A DNA stretch of 64,000 nucleotides from Leguminivora glycinivorella (GCF_023078275.1 NC_062993.1:11283252-11347251); one strand, 5' to 3'; shown: positions 1 through 10,031, counted from the first letter of the stretch. Notes: a model not told the origin generated them from the sequence alone. Made by a program: numbers and translations.

Positions 1-789
1 ACTAGCTTCAGACTAGATTCAAACGTATTAAGTTGTGTTAAGGCGTCTTTACAAAAGTAAAAAAAAAAAAAAAAAATTTTTACAAGTTTGATAAAAAATG
101 TTGCTTGGTTTGTAGGTATCATTATTCGGTAGGAATATTCTAATATTTTTAACAATACAAACTTATAAAAAATTACAATAATTAAAACCACATTAAAACA
201 AACAAAAAAAAAACAAAAAAACAAAACCAAGCCGTTGCCGACGGTCGCGCGACTACGCGCGACCGTCGCCAGTCTAACAAAAATAACTTGAATCACACAA
301 GTACGTAATAAACTCCCATAGAAACCAGTCCTTGAGTTTAATCCCTGAATCATCAATAGGCATGTAACTGAGAATCTGTGTCAAAGTTATTCTGATTTCC
401 TGACCAACTGACCGATCAATATTTATTTTAACCACTAGTGGAGATCTAATAATTACTACCCATGCAAGTTTCTCGAGGACTCTCTACGGATGCAAGGTGT
501 ATCATTTTATATGGTTTTCATTCGTGTACTTATGAGATTTCGATGTTTGCTTTTATGAGTATACGACTAACTAAGAAAGGTACTTAACTACGAAAGTGTC
601 AACTTACATGTGGGTAACTAAATTAAAGAAAAAAGAAGTAGGTGTCTACTGTTTACTTTATATATATGTATATGGTGATGTGGAATCAGCTGTTTAGCGG
701 TTAGTACAAAATACATTTCTTTGTGATTATGCTCTATATTTTGACATATTATCAGCAATTACCTTACATCTTTTAGCTGGCTCATTTTA
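1..789. other. Gene-free AT-rich stretch
   Basis: No coding signal seen. It holds A-rich runs near 61-76 and 200-225 and one GC-rich hairpin at 239-268 (listed separately). The rest is unremarkable AT-rich sequence. Confidence 0.5.
239..268. repeat. Perfect GC-rich hairpin, 13-bp stem and 4-nt loop
   Basis: CGACGGTCGCGCG, loop ACTA, then the exact reverse complement. It stands out in very AT-rich DNA. It could be the terminal hairpin of an old Helitron-type element, since CTAA follows nine bases after the stem, but the base after CTAA is C and not T, so this is weak. Confidence 0.75.
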
Positions 790-814
790 CTTTTTTTATA
801 AAGGACATACTTAC
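790..814 (-). mobile_element. SINE-A 3' end, split from its other half by the LTR element
   Basis: The run ending ggacatacttac matches the 3' end of SINE-A (compare 25470-25485, ggacattcttac). The same SINE resumes at 7184 after the LTR element. Joining the flanks across one copy of CTTAC gives a continuous SINE-A sequence, so this SINE was the insertion target. Confidence 0.75.
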
Positions 815-1056
815 TGTAATGTCACGCTATTACACTATATACATCGGGTTGGCTCGCCAATACACACCGCACGTCCGTGCTCCATCACACTCGGACACCG
901 ACTCCATATGTACTCGAGACACCTATACACTACATCCCTTTCTTGTTTTAATTTTTTTTTTTATAAATATTTAAATAATAGGTCAATTTAGTTTTAATTC
1001 AAATACTTGCCATGCTGTGCCGTGTATCTCTTTTTTTTTTTCTTTTTAATGAACTA
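815..1056 (-). repeat. 3' LTR (truncated at its U3 start)
   Basis: Matches 6911-7152 over its whole 242 bp, including both 11-T runs. Compared with the other LTR it lacks the 31 bp that would begin the LTR on the sense strand, and no clean polypurine tract is seen beside it. The simplest reading is a deletion across the polypurine tract and the start of U3 after insertion. Confidence 0.8.
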
Positions 1057-1539
1057 CGTTTCTTCTAATTGTCTGCCCACTTTCTTCATTCCCAACTTGA
1101 TCATCTCCGTCTTTACCACTTAGTACTGTATGTGAAGTAGTTATAATTAGGGATTAATTTTCCATCTTTAGTCATATGTTTAGGACATTCCGGTCCGAGG
1201 GCTGACTCAGAGCGGACGCTGCACCACCACCTGCAGTGTATACTCAAACATACTTGTGTGTTTTTTTAACTACAATTCCTAGATGTCAGTCTCCCTCCTT
1301 CTTCTTTAAATCTGTTACCTTTTTCAATTCAGACTGTTTTGAAAACTAGATTAGTACATTTTTTTTTTATATACATATATGATTGTTTTTTTTTTCTTTC
1401 TTCAATAGCATACAAATCATACAATATAATTGTACAATGCAAGCATCGCACATCTCTCGCGTCAGCATTAAAATTAATATAATTATGACTTGATTAGAAT
1501 TGCTTTGCATTGCTTGATTGCACTTGCATGCATTTAGTT

Positions 1540-1582
1540 ATGTTTTATTGCAAATAAATAATGATTGATTGATTGATTGATC
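1540..1582 (+). repeat. LINE-like 3' tail with (GATT)n
   Basis: The sequence tgcaaataaataat is followed by five GATT units. The reverse complement of 24331-24374 has the same AATAAATAATTGATTGATT layout, suggesting the same LINE family's 3' end. The body of the element was not recognised. Confidence 0.35.
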
Positions 1583-1980
1583 GCTGTATTTGCGATTACG
1601 CTATACATCGATTTATGCATTAGTTTATGTTTATACGTGCTCCTAGCTAGTACTCAGTATACCTTGGTTATCAATAAATTTATAAGTGTATCAAAAATCA
1701 GTGTTTCTATCAAGACTACCATCAACCATCAAGAATCATATCATCTAAGGTGCACGGCTCGTACAATAATACTTCACTAATTTCATACCTTTTCATGATT
1801 TACATTATTATTATTTTTTTTTTAATAGGTCGCTTGTCAGGCGTCTAATGTATATTAGGTAATTATTGATGATAACATTGATAACTGATTGTATCGGCCC
1901 TATACTTCATTATATGCACCTATTATTGCTAGTAACTAGTAAATAGTACATATAAGTATTTAGTTATAGAACCTAATGTA

Positions 1981-2087
1981 TCTGGAGCCTCGTCTGCCGA
2001 CAAACCATACTCTGGTTTGGCAGAAGATAAATTTAGTTGTAGGTTTAGTTTTTGAATAAACATTTATTTCATTTTTCATTTCATCTA
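1981..2087 (+). mobile_element. Possible LINE 3' end with hairpin and T-rich tail
   Basis: A short hairpin (CTGCCgACAAACC / GGTTTGgCAG, about 1997-2027) is followed by an AATAAA-containing, T/A-rich tail of TTTCATT units. This layout is usual for non-LTR retrotransposon 3' ends. The family is not identified. Confidence 0.35.
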
Positions 2088-2570
2088 ATGCAATTCATAA
2101 TACTTACGGATATTATAATGTTTAGTTAGATCTACTCATAAATTTAATTATAAATTGCAGTGCATAGTTATTAAAACTTTTACTGTCTACTGTTTTTTTT
2201 TTCTGGATCGAAAGGGCTCGTGATTCATTGCATTGTAATACATAGAGATACTATATAGAATATGCATTAAAATCCTATTCAGGGTCACGTATCCACTTTA
2301 TCGTTTTATTGATTTTGTTTCATCATGATCAGCTTTCTTTCTCGTAGATACTTTGTACCACACAAAGTAATCAACGATTAATTTTCTAAAATAGATAGCT
2401 GTTCATATACTATTTAAGAAGTGCTTACCCAATTGACCCAATTATACTAACATCCGATTTATATCTACACAGTATGTATATATTTTAGATAACACTTTTC
2501 TTTTAAAGTATTTTATCAACATCTTTTTTTTATTATTATTATCTCTTTATCTATCTTAAGATCTTAACTC

Positions 2571-2620
2571 TTAGGCTAGGCTATTTTATAATATGATTAT
2601 TAAAGAAATTACAAAACCAC
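2571..2620 (-). repeat. 3'-end fragment of an R4-like LINE
   Basis: The stretch from ttaggctagg to caaaaccac matches 55508-55557, which lies downstream of the endonuclease-domain fragment at 55648-56034. Only the 3' tip is present here. Confidence 0.5.
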
Positions 2621-3250
2621 TTTTTTTTTTTTGGCTGATTGGCGATTGACCATAGTCACACCCGATGGAAGGTGAAGATATAGTCGAAGATGGAGCTCAC
2701 CGATTCAGTAATACTTAGCATATTCACTTTTATCTTAAAGAGACCGAGGTCGTATTTTTCTGGGAACATCTATGGTGGGAGTGCATTCCATTCCTTTGAT
2801 AAAATATTATCTAAATTATTACCCAAATATTATCTTCTTCATTTACTTTCTTTGCGCTGTTAACCGAACAAATCAGCATGCCCATTTACAAGGCATCAAG
2901 TCATACTGAAATTGACCGGAGTAACAGGAGTAACAGAATACTTATACAGCTCACCGAACTACGAGGTAACTACCTCGTAGTAGGTAAGCACAGTGTTTCT
3001 CCCCAGGTACCACGATTTGAATTTGTTTTTGCAGCTGTGTCTTTAAATTCCTTCAGGAGATGTTATATCTTGACAGACTCAGCGTTTATTTATGTGTCAC
3101 ACGGAGAGAAAAACAACTAGATTTAATGTTCGTTCAACATTTCTATTTTTTTTTTTTTTTTTTTTTTTTAATTGCGCCTACGTGTTCTTTCATTCCAACT
3201 ACAAGTTTGATGTTGTTAAGTGTAGTTACACTTCCTTCTACATTTTTTTT

Positions 3251-3380
3251 TATACCACGTCGGTGGCAAACAGTTATAGGGCCTCCTAATTGAAAGCGGT
3301 CACCGTAACCTATGGACGCCTGCAACTCAAGGGGTGTCACATGCGCGTCGTCGACCCATTAGAAACTTGTATAGTCCTTT
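3251..3380 (+). repeat. rep-L copy (cgtcggtggcaaac family)
   Basis: Shares cgtcggtggcaaac, gcggtcaccgtaacc, ggacgcctgcaactcaa and attagaaacttgta, in that order, with 52896-53040, with 59930-60020, and with 9278-9456 in reverse. It is a dispersed retroelement fragment of unknown class. Confidence 0.6.
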
Positions 3381-4785
3381 TTTTTAGAACCCCATACTGT
3401 AGTTCATCGGGGAATACCTTGACATAGCTCATTCCACAGCCGGAGCGTTCGTGGGAGGAAATATTATTGTTTTTTTTTTTTTTTGAACCAATCTTTTATT
3501 TAAACCAACAAGTCGATTTTGTAAAAGCACATGTCACATATTGATTTAAACATAATGTTTGGCTGATTCAATAAAATATATTTTAACAAGTTTGACCTTG
3601 TTGTTTGGTTCGTACAAATTCGACTTGTATCATCAATATTGTGATTTATTCCCTTTACTAAAATACTATTGTTTCAAACAGATAAACACGCAACAAGACG
3701 AGTTTGTTAGATTCACAAGGCAAATTTCTCTCAGTTGTACCCTTAACTTCACATCCGTCTATCAATCCATTTATATATAGAATAGAATCATGTTCCCTAA
3801 CTTCTAAATAATGTGCATTGTAAGTAGTTAGGTACCTAAGCATTGAAATCTGTGATTATTTAACATTTTACAATCACTACAGACAAAGCTGATTCAGCCG
3901 CTGATTGTTGTCCTTTTGTTCATTTTCTTGACCAGACGAAATAAGGTCACTAGTGAGATTTCAATATCCTCCCGTGAAATTACGCAAACAAGTTCAGCAT
4001 TTTTATTTCTTATTTTTTTTTTCTATATTAGTTCAATAGAGGCTCACAGATCCATTAGTTTATTTGTTTTAACTGGACACCTGACTTGTATGAGATTCAC
4101 CTACATGAATCTCTGCAGTATGTACCTATTACCCTAACTGATAACGAGTACCTTCAGTACCAATATATTTTTGTAATGATTTTCAACTGACGTAGATTGT
4201 CTTTGAAAATCTATCATAGATCAACTTAAATAGGCATGTCTTTCTCTTGAGGTCACCCATACTGACAAAGCCTTGTTGACGGTAAGCAGAGTTAGCAACT
4301 TCTTTTTTTTTCCGCGTTGTTGAAATGTATCAAGCGTTCGCTTAATTTTATTCAATTCAGCTGCACCACTACGTGTTTTTTTTATATACAATGCAATGTC
4401 AAACCAATGAACTGTCTTTATTTATTTATTTATTTTTCACTCTTTTCACTCTGATTGACGTTAGCGGCATCTAGGTATATAAAGAGTGCTCTTTTCCAGC
4501 GCTCCTACCGAACTCCTACTGATGTAGGATCACCTTCGCTGTCAAATGCCTCCAACGACAATTAAGAAGCCATACTGGACTTTCTTGGGGCAACCTGTAC
4601 CCAATCAATTTAATGATTCTAACTAACACAAGTCAAAATATTATATTGAAAATATTTCAACTTATGCTATCTCAAAGTACTCAGTCATTGTACTTGAGTG
4701 TTTTACTGGGGTAGTTGTCTCAGACTCTCAGGCACTGGATGCCTTGGTATTTTTTTCTTTCATATGTGTAATTTATTTCGGTTTC

Positions 4786-4961
4786 AATTTAATGATATTT
4801 ATTGACCGACGTCAATCTACTATTATGACAATTGAAGGCTCAGATAGCATTTATCATCTGATCTAAGCGTCATTTAAGCGCACGTTCAACCAGTATAACC
4901 GTAATTTACTTCGTGTTTAGGTTATTATCATTAAGCTCATATTTGCAACAATTCAATGTTC

Positions 4962-5002
<41 letters not shown>

Positions 5003-5880
5003 GCTGTTTAACTATGTTTACAACAATTTAATGACCAGATAAATATATCTGCCTTAACCAAGGTATGTTTTTTTTTCATTTATTTTACATGACAATTAAA
5101 TGTCCAGATTCAGTAATCTGCTGGTTCCACATATATCTATATTTATCCTCGTAAGGCTAAAGTCATGTCAAATTAATGACCAGATACATTTTATCTGCTT
5201 TGAATGAGCCGTGCACACTGTACAGGTCAGGTCATTGTTATTCTGTTACCAGTAGGTTTTTTTTTCCATGACAATTTAATGTCCAGATTCGGTAATCTGC
5301 TGTATTAACTAGCTTAATAACCAGAATTTCTGTTATCCAATTCACACACATGACAATTAAATGTCCAGATTCTGTAATCTGCTGTTTCCAAATTCGCAAT
5401 TTAATGCCTTATTTTCAGCCACAAATGGCATAAAATTTCATAGTATTTAGATGCCATTTAAACGGTCGATACTAAACAATACAATTGAATGTACAGAGTG
5501 CACCTCCATGTGCTGTTTCCAAATTCGCAATTTAATGCCTTATTTTCAGCCACAAATGGCATAAAATTTCATAGTACTTAGGTGCCAATTAAATGTTCGA
5601 TACAATTGAATGTACAGAGTTGCATATCCGTTTAATGCCTCTTTTTTTCTGCCGACTTTACTGGTAAAGTAATTTAATACTTAGATGGAAACTGCTTATC
5701 ATAAGTGCTTCAAAAATGTATTTTTTTTTTCTATACCGTGTTTTTTTTTTCGTTAAATTTGACACGTCGTTAGGTTCATTATCAAGAACCATCCTGTATA
5801 TCACTTTTAGGTATATTTAGCACTTAATGTGAACCCATCTGGTTTTCTGGTTTTTAAGTAATTAAATACTCAGATAAAAC
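4786..5880. repeat. Array of about 15 AATTxAATG units with small stem-loops
   Basis: AATTTAATG or a one-base variant recurs near 4786, 4830, 4950, 5025, 5094, 5171, 5273, 5355, 5398, 5483, 5529, 5587, 5604, 5671 and 5860. Most are followed by CCAGAT, a 4-8 nt loop, then ATCTGC, which can form a short hairpin (e.g. 5105-5120, 5284-5299, 5366-5381). The loops vary while the stems are kept. In two units the stem is ATGCC/GGCAT instead. No coding potential. A 33-T run interrupts one unit at about 4965-4998. Confidence 0.7.
5381..5630 (+). repeat. 131-bp tandem duplication within the stem-loop array
   Basis: gctgtttccaaattcgcaat at 5381 recurs at 5512 and the match continues for about 70 bp with very few differences. 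After that the copies drift, and the second has a short deletion. Confidence 0.75.
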
Positions 5881-6890
5881 TGCTCGAAATCGGCGTTAGG
5901 AATGTTTACGTAAGTCAATCCGCGACAAGAGTATTAGTCATGATTTTATGGCATGTTCAATCAATTCAAAAGATTCACGTTCAAGTGATAATCTATCTCT
6001 AAATAAGTGTTACTTTCCCGACATATGCATAGATCCTTTCATTTGCAGCTGTAGTTCAAATAACCACTTAATGAAGTCGTGACTTACGTTACTTTTACGT
6101 AAATTCACCCCTGTAAGGAAGTATACTTAGGTAAGTATTTATCTAGTTTGTTTTGGTTTTCACCTTACTCTCAAACATCGACTAATGCTACCATAGGACA
6201 TTTAAGTGTGATGGTTGTACAACATTTTATCATTCAAGTAAATGCCTTATTTAGGTAAATAGCTTAACCATTTATAAATTTAGCAACATCACATAATTTT
6301 GTGTATTAAACCAACCAACAGGTAGATGGTAACTTCACTAATTAAAAATAAATATCATTTCTCTTGGTTGGACGGAAATTATTGTAATGATTCCGGGCTG
6401 TGATTTATGTAAATAATAAATCAATTTTATAAACCCACTACACATAAACTCAAATAACATTTTGGTACCTAAAAACATTTGGCAATCTAGGTAGGTAACC
6501 AAACCGTTTACTAGGTAGGTAGGAGCCACACACCGACACCTGTATAGGCATGACAATCTAGGAAGGCTGGCCGTATGTTGTCAATTGCCTCAAACATTTT
6601 ATTAATTACATCTATCGGTTACCTGCTTAAGGTTTATATTCGCACGGTTGAAAGAAATAACATTTCATTTATTTTTATCTGGTTTTGACTTAATTCTTGA
6701 AAAACTGCCGTTATAATCATTTCGCTTTGTAGTATTTAATGAACACTTTCATTTAGCTTCATTACGTTCCGAAACTACTAAGAATGCCAGTAATTTAAAA
6801 CGGCAGGTAACCAAACCTGTTTACAAAAAGATAACGGTGCATCATGGCGCATCGTTACTCGATTTTATAGGTTATGTTACTTATGTTTCT
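5881..6890. other. LTR-element interior, right part: nothing recognised
   Basis: No ORF, repeat match or RNA gene seen. On the sense (minus) strand this is the leader region downstream of the primer-binding site, where gag would normally begin. Only one 72-codon ORF of no recognisable content is present (6338-6556). Confidence 0.5.
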
Positions 6891-6908
6891 ATCCCATCCT
6901 CGTCGCCA
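6891..6908 (-). other. Primer-binding site matching tRNA-Ser 3' end
   Basis: On the minus strand it reads TGGCGACGAGGATGGGAT, two bases after the end of the LTR. TGG is the complement of the tRNA CCA end, and the rest complements the acceptor and T-arm 3' strand of serine tRNA(GCT) as I recall it. Serine tRNA primers are known for the mag lineage of Ty3/gypsy elements, first described from silkworm. Confidence 0.75.
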
Positions 6909-6910
6909 CT

Positions 6911-7183
6911 TGTAATGTCACGCTATTACACTATATACATCGGGTTGGCTCGCCAATACACACCGCACGTCCGTGCTCCATCACACTCGGACACCGACTC
7001 CATATGTACTCGAGACACCTATACACTACATCCCTTTCTTGTTTTAATTTTTTTTTTTATAAATATTTAAATAATAGGTCAATTTAGTTTTAATTCAAAT
7101 ACTTGCCATGCTGTGCCGTGTATCTCTTTTTTTTTTTCTTTTTAATGAACTATATTATGTACTCGAGACACCTATACACTACA
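6911..7183 (-). repeat. 5' LTR (complete, 273 bp)
   Basis: Runs TG...CA on either strand and is followed outside by the target duplication CTTAC (7184-7188). The 27-bp stretch at 7157-7183 also occurs inside the LTR at about 7003-7029, so the start of U3 carries a short internal duplication. Confidence 0.75.
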
Positions 7184-7404
7184 CTTACACTGATTGTTTG
7201 AGTCCCACGGTAAGCTCAACAAGGCTTGTACTCAGACAACGATATAATATATATATAATACAAATACTTATGTATACATAGAAATCCATGACTCAGGAAC
7301 CAATATCTGTGCCCATCATTCAAACAAATGCCCTTACCGAGATTCAAACCCAGGACCGCGGCTTAGCAGGCAGGGTCACGACCAACTACGCTAGAGCGGT
7401 CGTC
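7184..7404 (-). mobile_element. SINE-A (tRNA-derived), right half
   Basis: The tRNA-like head lies at the right (about 7320-7404, reverse strand), with an internal box-B-like segment near gattcaaacccaggac. The body contains the gcccttacc, atctgtgcccatcat and gtaagctcaac blocks shared by all SINE-A copies. The 5' tail side continues at 790-814 across the LTR element. Confidence 0.75.
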
Positions 7405-7534
7405 TTAAGTAATTAAAGAAGACATTCCTTGTTAATAGAAACAAAAGACCCTTCAAGGATGTAGGGAACAAATCAAATTATTTTATTAAATATTTTTTGA
7501 TTTGTTTTTTTAAGTAGTTACACTACTATATATA

Positions 7535-7665
7535 AATTATAAATTGAAAATAGATACCATACACTAAAGAAAAAGCGATCAAACCCACTGGTGGCGAAGC
7601 CGAGAATCGAACCCGGGTCTCCAGCTAACGCGGCTGACATGATTCCAAAGACCATTCAAAGGTTT
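7535..7665 (-). mobile_element. SINE-C (tRNA-derived)
   Basis: The reverse strand starts with a tRNA-like head (cggctaacgcgg then gaatcgaacccgggtctcc seen from the plus strand) and ends with taccatacactaaagaaaaa. Further copies lie at 18711-18810 and 53846-53915. It is not a functional tRNA gene: the acceptor and anticodon arms do not pair. Confidence 0.65.
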
Positions 7666-8266
7666 TCTAAAAGTCACTTGCCTCGCCCAGGACTTGTCTT
7701 TCCAAACTTTATTACGAGGGGTTGGTACAACTTGTATTTCTTGCCATTCTTCTCTAAATTTCGTCACTATTAGACTATCTTATAATAATTATGACTATTA
7801 TGACCATAAAGTTATGTCACCTTCACCGTGATGAATCCGAAATCATTCCACGTGGCCGTATTATGTAATATTTCGATTCAGTGAAAGCGCAGACGGATAT
7901 CCGCTAGAGCCCATGAATATTCAGAATAAGACCGCCGAGTCCGATTTAGTTTCGATTTTATTGACCTTGTTCGCAACTAGTACGGTCACGTGGACTTTTT
8001 TTGCTCATTGCGGCGTGGGAGGCCTAAGATAAGGACCGGTTGACGGCTTGAAGAGACTTGTCCTAATAGCATTTCACACCTTTCGTCAGAAGACGGAATA
8101 TCTTTGGTATATCTAGCTATGTCTACTTGCCCTGGTCATCATTAATAGTGATGATAGAAACTTATCTGGATTTAAATATTAGCGGGTCGATTTACGGCGT
8201 ACTATTTCAGCTGTGACAGAGATTTTGTTGTGCTCCTCATGCACCTGTTTACGTCTGATTTTTTAA
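7666..8266. other. Gene-free stretch
   Basis: No gene, RNA or repeat recognised. Confidence 0.4.
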
Positions 8267-8510
8267 GCCCTAGTTCACACGAGCGCTTTTTTAGCGCGCG
8301 TTAAAAAAACGTTTCAATGAAACAAATATAAAACCATGTATTCATGCACACAAAGGCGGTTTAAAACAGCGGCGCTTTTTTTATCGGGCACTGTTTGATT
8401 TTTGACGTTGGGCGTTGGACGTTAAATCGAATTAAGCATGCAGATCAAAAAACGTACAAGGTGACGTTTTTTTAACGTGCGCTAAAAAAAACGCTCGTTA
8501 GAACTAGGAC
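8267..8510. mobile_element. MITE with ~49-bp inverted repeats and TAA target duplication (PIF/Harbinger-like)
   Basis: The left end GCCCTAGTTCACACGAGCG and the right end read in reverse, GTCCTAGTTCTAACGAGCG, continue matching for about 49 bp. TAA flanks both ends (8264-8266 and 8511-8513). A 3-bp TWA duplication is typical of PIF/Harbinger elements. There is no transposase inside the 244 bp. Confidence 0.8.
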
Positions 8511-9277
8511 TAAAGATGGGACTTATTTCAGGTATTCAAAACATTGTCTAAAAACGCACTCATGACGTGTAGGTACCTTTTAACCTTGGTAGATTCTTCT
8601 CATTTTATAGAATCACAATCAAACCAGTGTCAGATAGACAGCAAAAATTCGAATACTTAGATCGCGAGTGGCATGGGAAGCAAGGAAAGTACTTACTGTG
8701 AGCAAAACTTGACAGAGATATTGAGGGCCACCATACTCTTGTTATGTTTACTTTCCTTGCTACCTATAATAACTCGAGTAGACGAAGTAGAAGGGATGTT
8801 AGGACGGAAGCTTGTGTGGGATACCACCTGCTTTAAGAGACATTCAGGGAATCTCAGCCTAGGTGTGGGCTTCAGCCACAATCGAGAAATAAAACTAGTG
8901 GTAAAAATGTCCCGTCCTCATGGAGAACTACATTATGTTTTCATCTGGAGTCGATAGCAGCTTGTTGGACACCACAAATATTAGATAAAAGCGATTTAAG
9001 TAGCTTACAACCAAAAAAAAACAAAACATTTTTGTAGGTGCAGTAGGTACTTACATTTTTTCTTGGTCTGAAAGCTTGTCTGCATTGACAAGCTTTATAA
9101 TATGAACATGTTTATTTAAACAAAGCGTTTTAGTGTTCCTATATACAATAGTTAGGCTCAAAAAGACGTAACCAAAAGGCTGCCAGAAGGTGCGGTGTGC
9201 TGATGACGGGAGGACTTACGAAACTAACTTGTTCCGTCTATTGTCCTTTGAGTCGTCGGCAACCCGAACCCTCCTTG
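8511..9277. other. Gene-free stretch
   Basis: No supported gene. A 94-codon ORF at 8673-8957 has no recognisable domain and an antisense ORF of similar length, so I do not call it. Confidence 0.4.
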
Positions 9278-9456
9278 GAACTTGTACACTCCTTTTTGCT
9301 GTATACTTAACACAGCAAAAGGGAATGTACAGGTTTCTAATGGGGTGGCAACGCGCATGTGACACTGTTTGAGTTACAGGCATCCATAGGTTACGGTGAC
9401 CGCTTTACATAGGTTACGGTTGCCGTATGCTTGTTTGCCACCGACGTAGTATTAAA
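9278..9456 (-). repeat. rep-L copy, reverse, with duplicated inverted end
   Basis: From ggtttctaat to gccaccgacgtagta it is the reverse of rep-L. The segment acttgtacactcctttttgc at 9280 and its inverse near 9312-9334 form an imperfect foldback at one end. Confidence 0.55.
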
Positions 9457-9526
9457 AAAACGTGAACCTGCTTGACTAATTGGCTACAATTATTATTATG
9501 CATAAAGTACGAGACCGAAGGACCGA

Positions 9527-9817
9527 GTATAGCAAATCTTTCGACTTCGGGATACCTGAAATCGGGACCGAACTAACTAAGTATTCATTAGTCTGTAATC
9601 TAAAGAGGATCTTGGCCTCCAAAAGAGCACGCCACTTATCCCGATCCTGCGCAGCTACCTGCCAATTATCGGCTTGTAGCTGACACAGATTCGCCATCAC
9701 ACTGTTTTTCCAGCGGTATCATCACCAGTTGGTCTTTCCAGATACGCCCTCTTGGCAGCCATTCTTAGTAGGTGGCCGAACCAGCGAAGTCTGTGGAAAT
9801 CAACTCCTCTATTTCGG
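9527..9817 (-). mobile_element. RTE-like LINE C-terminal fragment with 14-bp target duplication
   Basis: The reverse strand encodes a piece beginning RLRWFGHLLRM and, in another frame, WQVAAQDRDKWRALLEA. These are hallmarks of the extreme C-terminus of RTE/craft-type LINE polyproteins. A frameshift separates the two pieces. The direct repeat GACCGAAGGACCGA at 9513-9526 and 9818-9831 flanks the fragment and looks like a target-site duplication. Confidence 0.65.
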
Positions 9818-9892
9818 GACCGAAGGACCGACAATTAATTTTCAATAGGTCAATTAGAACAAGAGTAACTTAATGACCAAACAAATTGTTCG

Positions 9893-10031
9893 CGATGGGA
9901 CCTCATATAACCCAGCAACCTTCAAATCAAGGGTGAACAGGCATCTTCTGGGTGAGTTCACTCTATCGTAAGCCACGTCTTTGCCTTTGGCTAGTCTGGG
10001 GCCAAAAGTAAGCCCATTTATGAAAAAAAGA
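9893..10031 (+). mobile_element. LINE 3' end (family with FKSRVNRHLLGE C-terminus)
   Basis: The blocks ataaccc.gcaaccttcaaa, gggtgaacaggcatcttctg and gtaagccca are followed by a short A tail. Other copies are at 15049-15228, 31563-31866 and, reversed, 51052-51175. The reading frame is preserved best in the 31.6-kb copy. Confidence 0.65.

Larger units (their letters stand above)
1057..4785. other. LTR-element interior, left part: no ORF, mosaic of old repeats
   Basis: No gene. Contains a LINE-like (GATT)n tail near 1540-1582, a possible LINE 3' end at 1981-2087, a MITE remnant at 2203-2225 matching 17560-17585, an R4-like LINE end at 2571-2620, a rep-L copy at 3251-3380, and many plus-strand T runs (e.g. 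3147-3170, 3470-3484). Confidence 0.5.
815..7183 (-). mobile_element. LTR retrotransposon without coding capacity (mag/Ty3-like primer site)
   Basis: Flanked by the 5-bp direct repeat CTTAC at 810-814 and 7184-7188. The plus strand starts TGTAATG and ends CTACA, so the element has TG...CA ends. The 242 bp at 815-1056 recur without a visible difference at 6911-7152. Next to the right LTR, 6891-6908 on the minus strand reads as a primer-binding site matching the 3' end of tRNA-Ser(GCT). The element therefore runs on the minus strand, with its 5' LTR on the right. Its 5.8-kb interior has no ORF above about 80 codons and no gag, protease, RT or integrase motif that I can see. The sense (minus) strand is rich in poly(A) runs. 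It is best described as a non-autonomous, LARD-like derivative that would have depended on proteins from a relative. Confidence 0.8.

Noticed and set aside
815..7183. Helitron or SINE cluster as explanation of the 242-bp duplicates
   Set aside because: The 5-bp duplication, TG...CA ends and the tRNA-Ser primer site adjoining one copy fit an LTR element much better.
8673..8957. 94-codon ORF starting MGSKESTYCEQ
   Set aside because: No motif, an overlapping antisense ORF of 62 codons, and no repeat or gene context.
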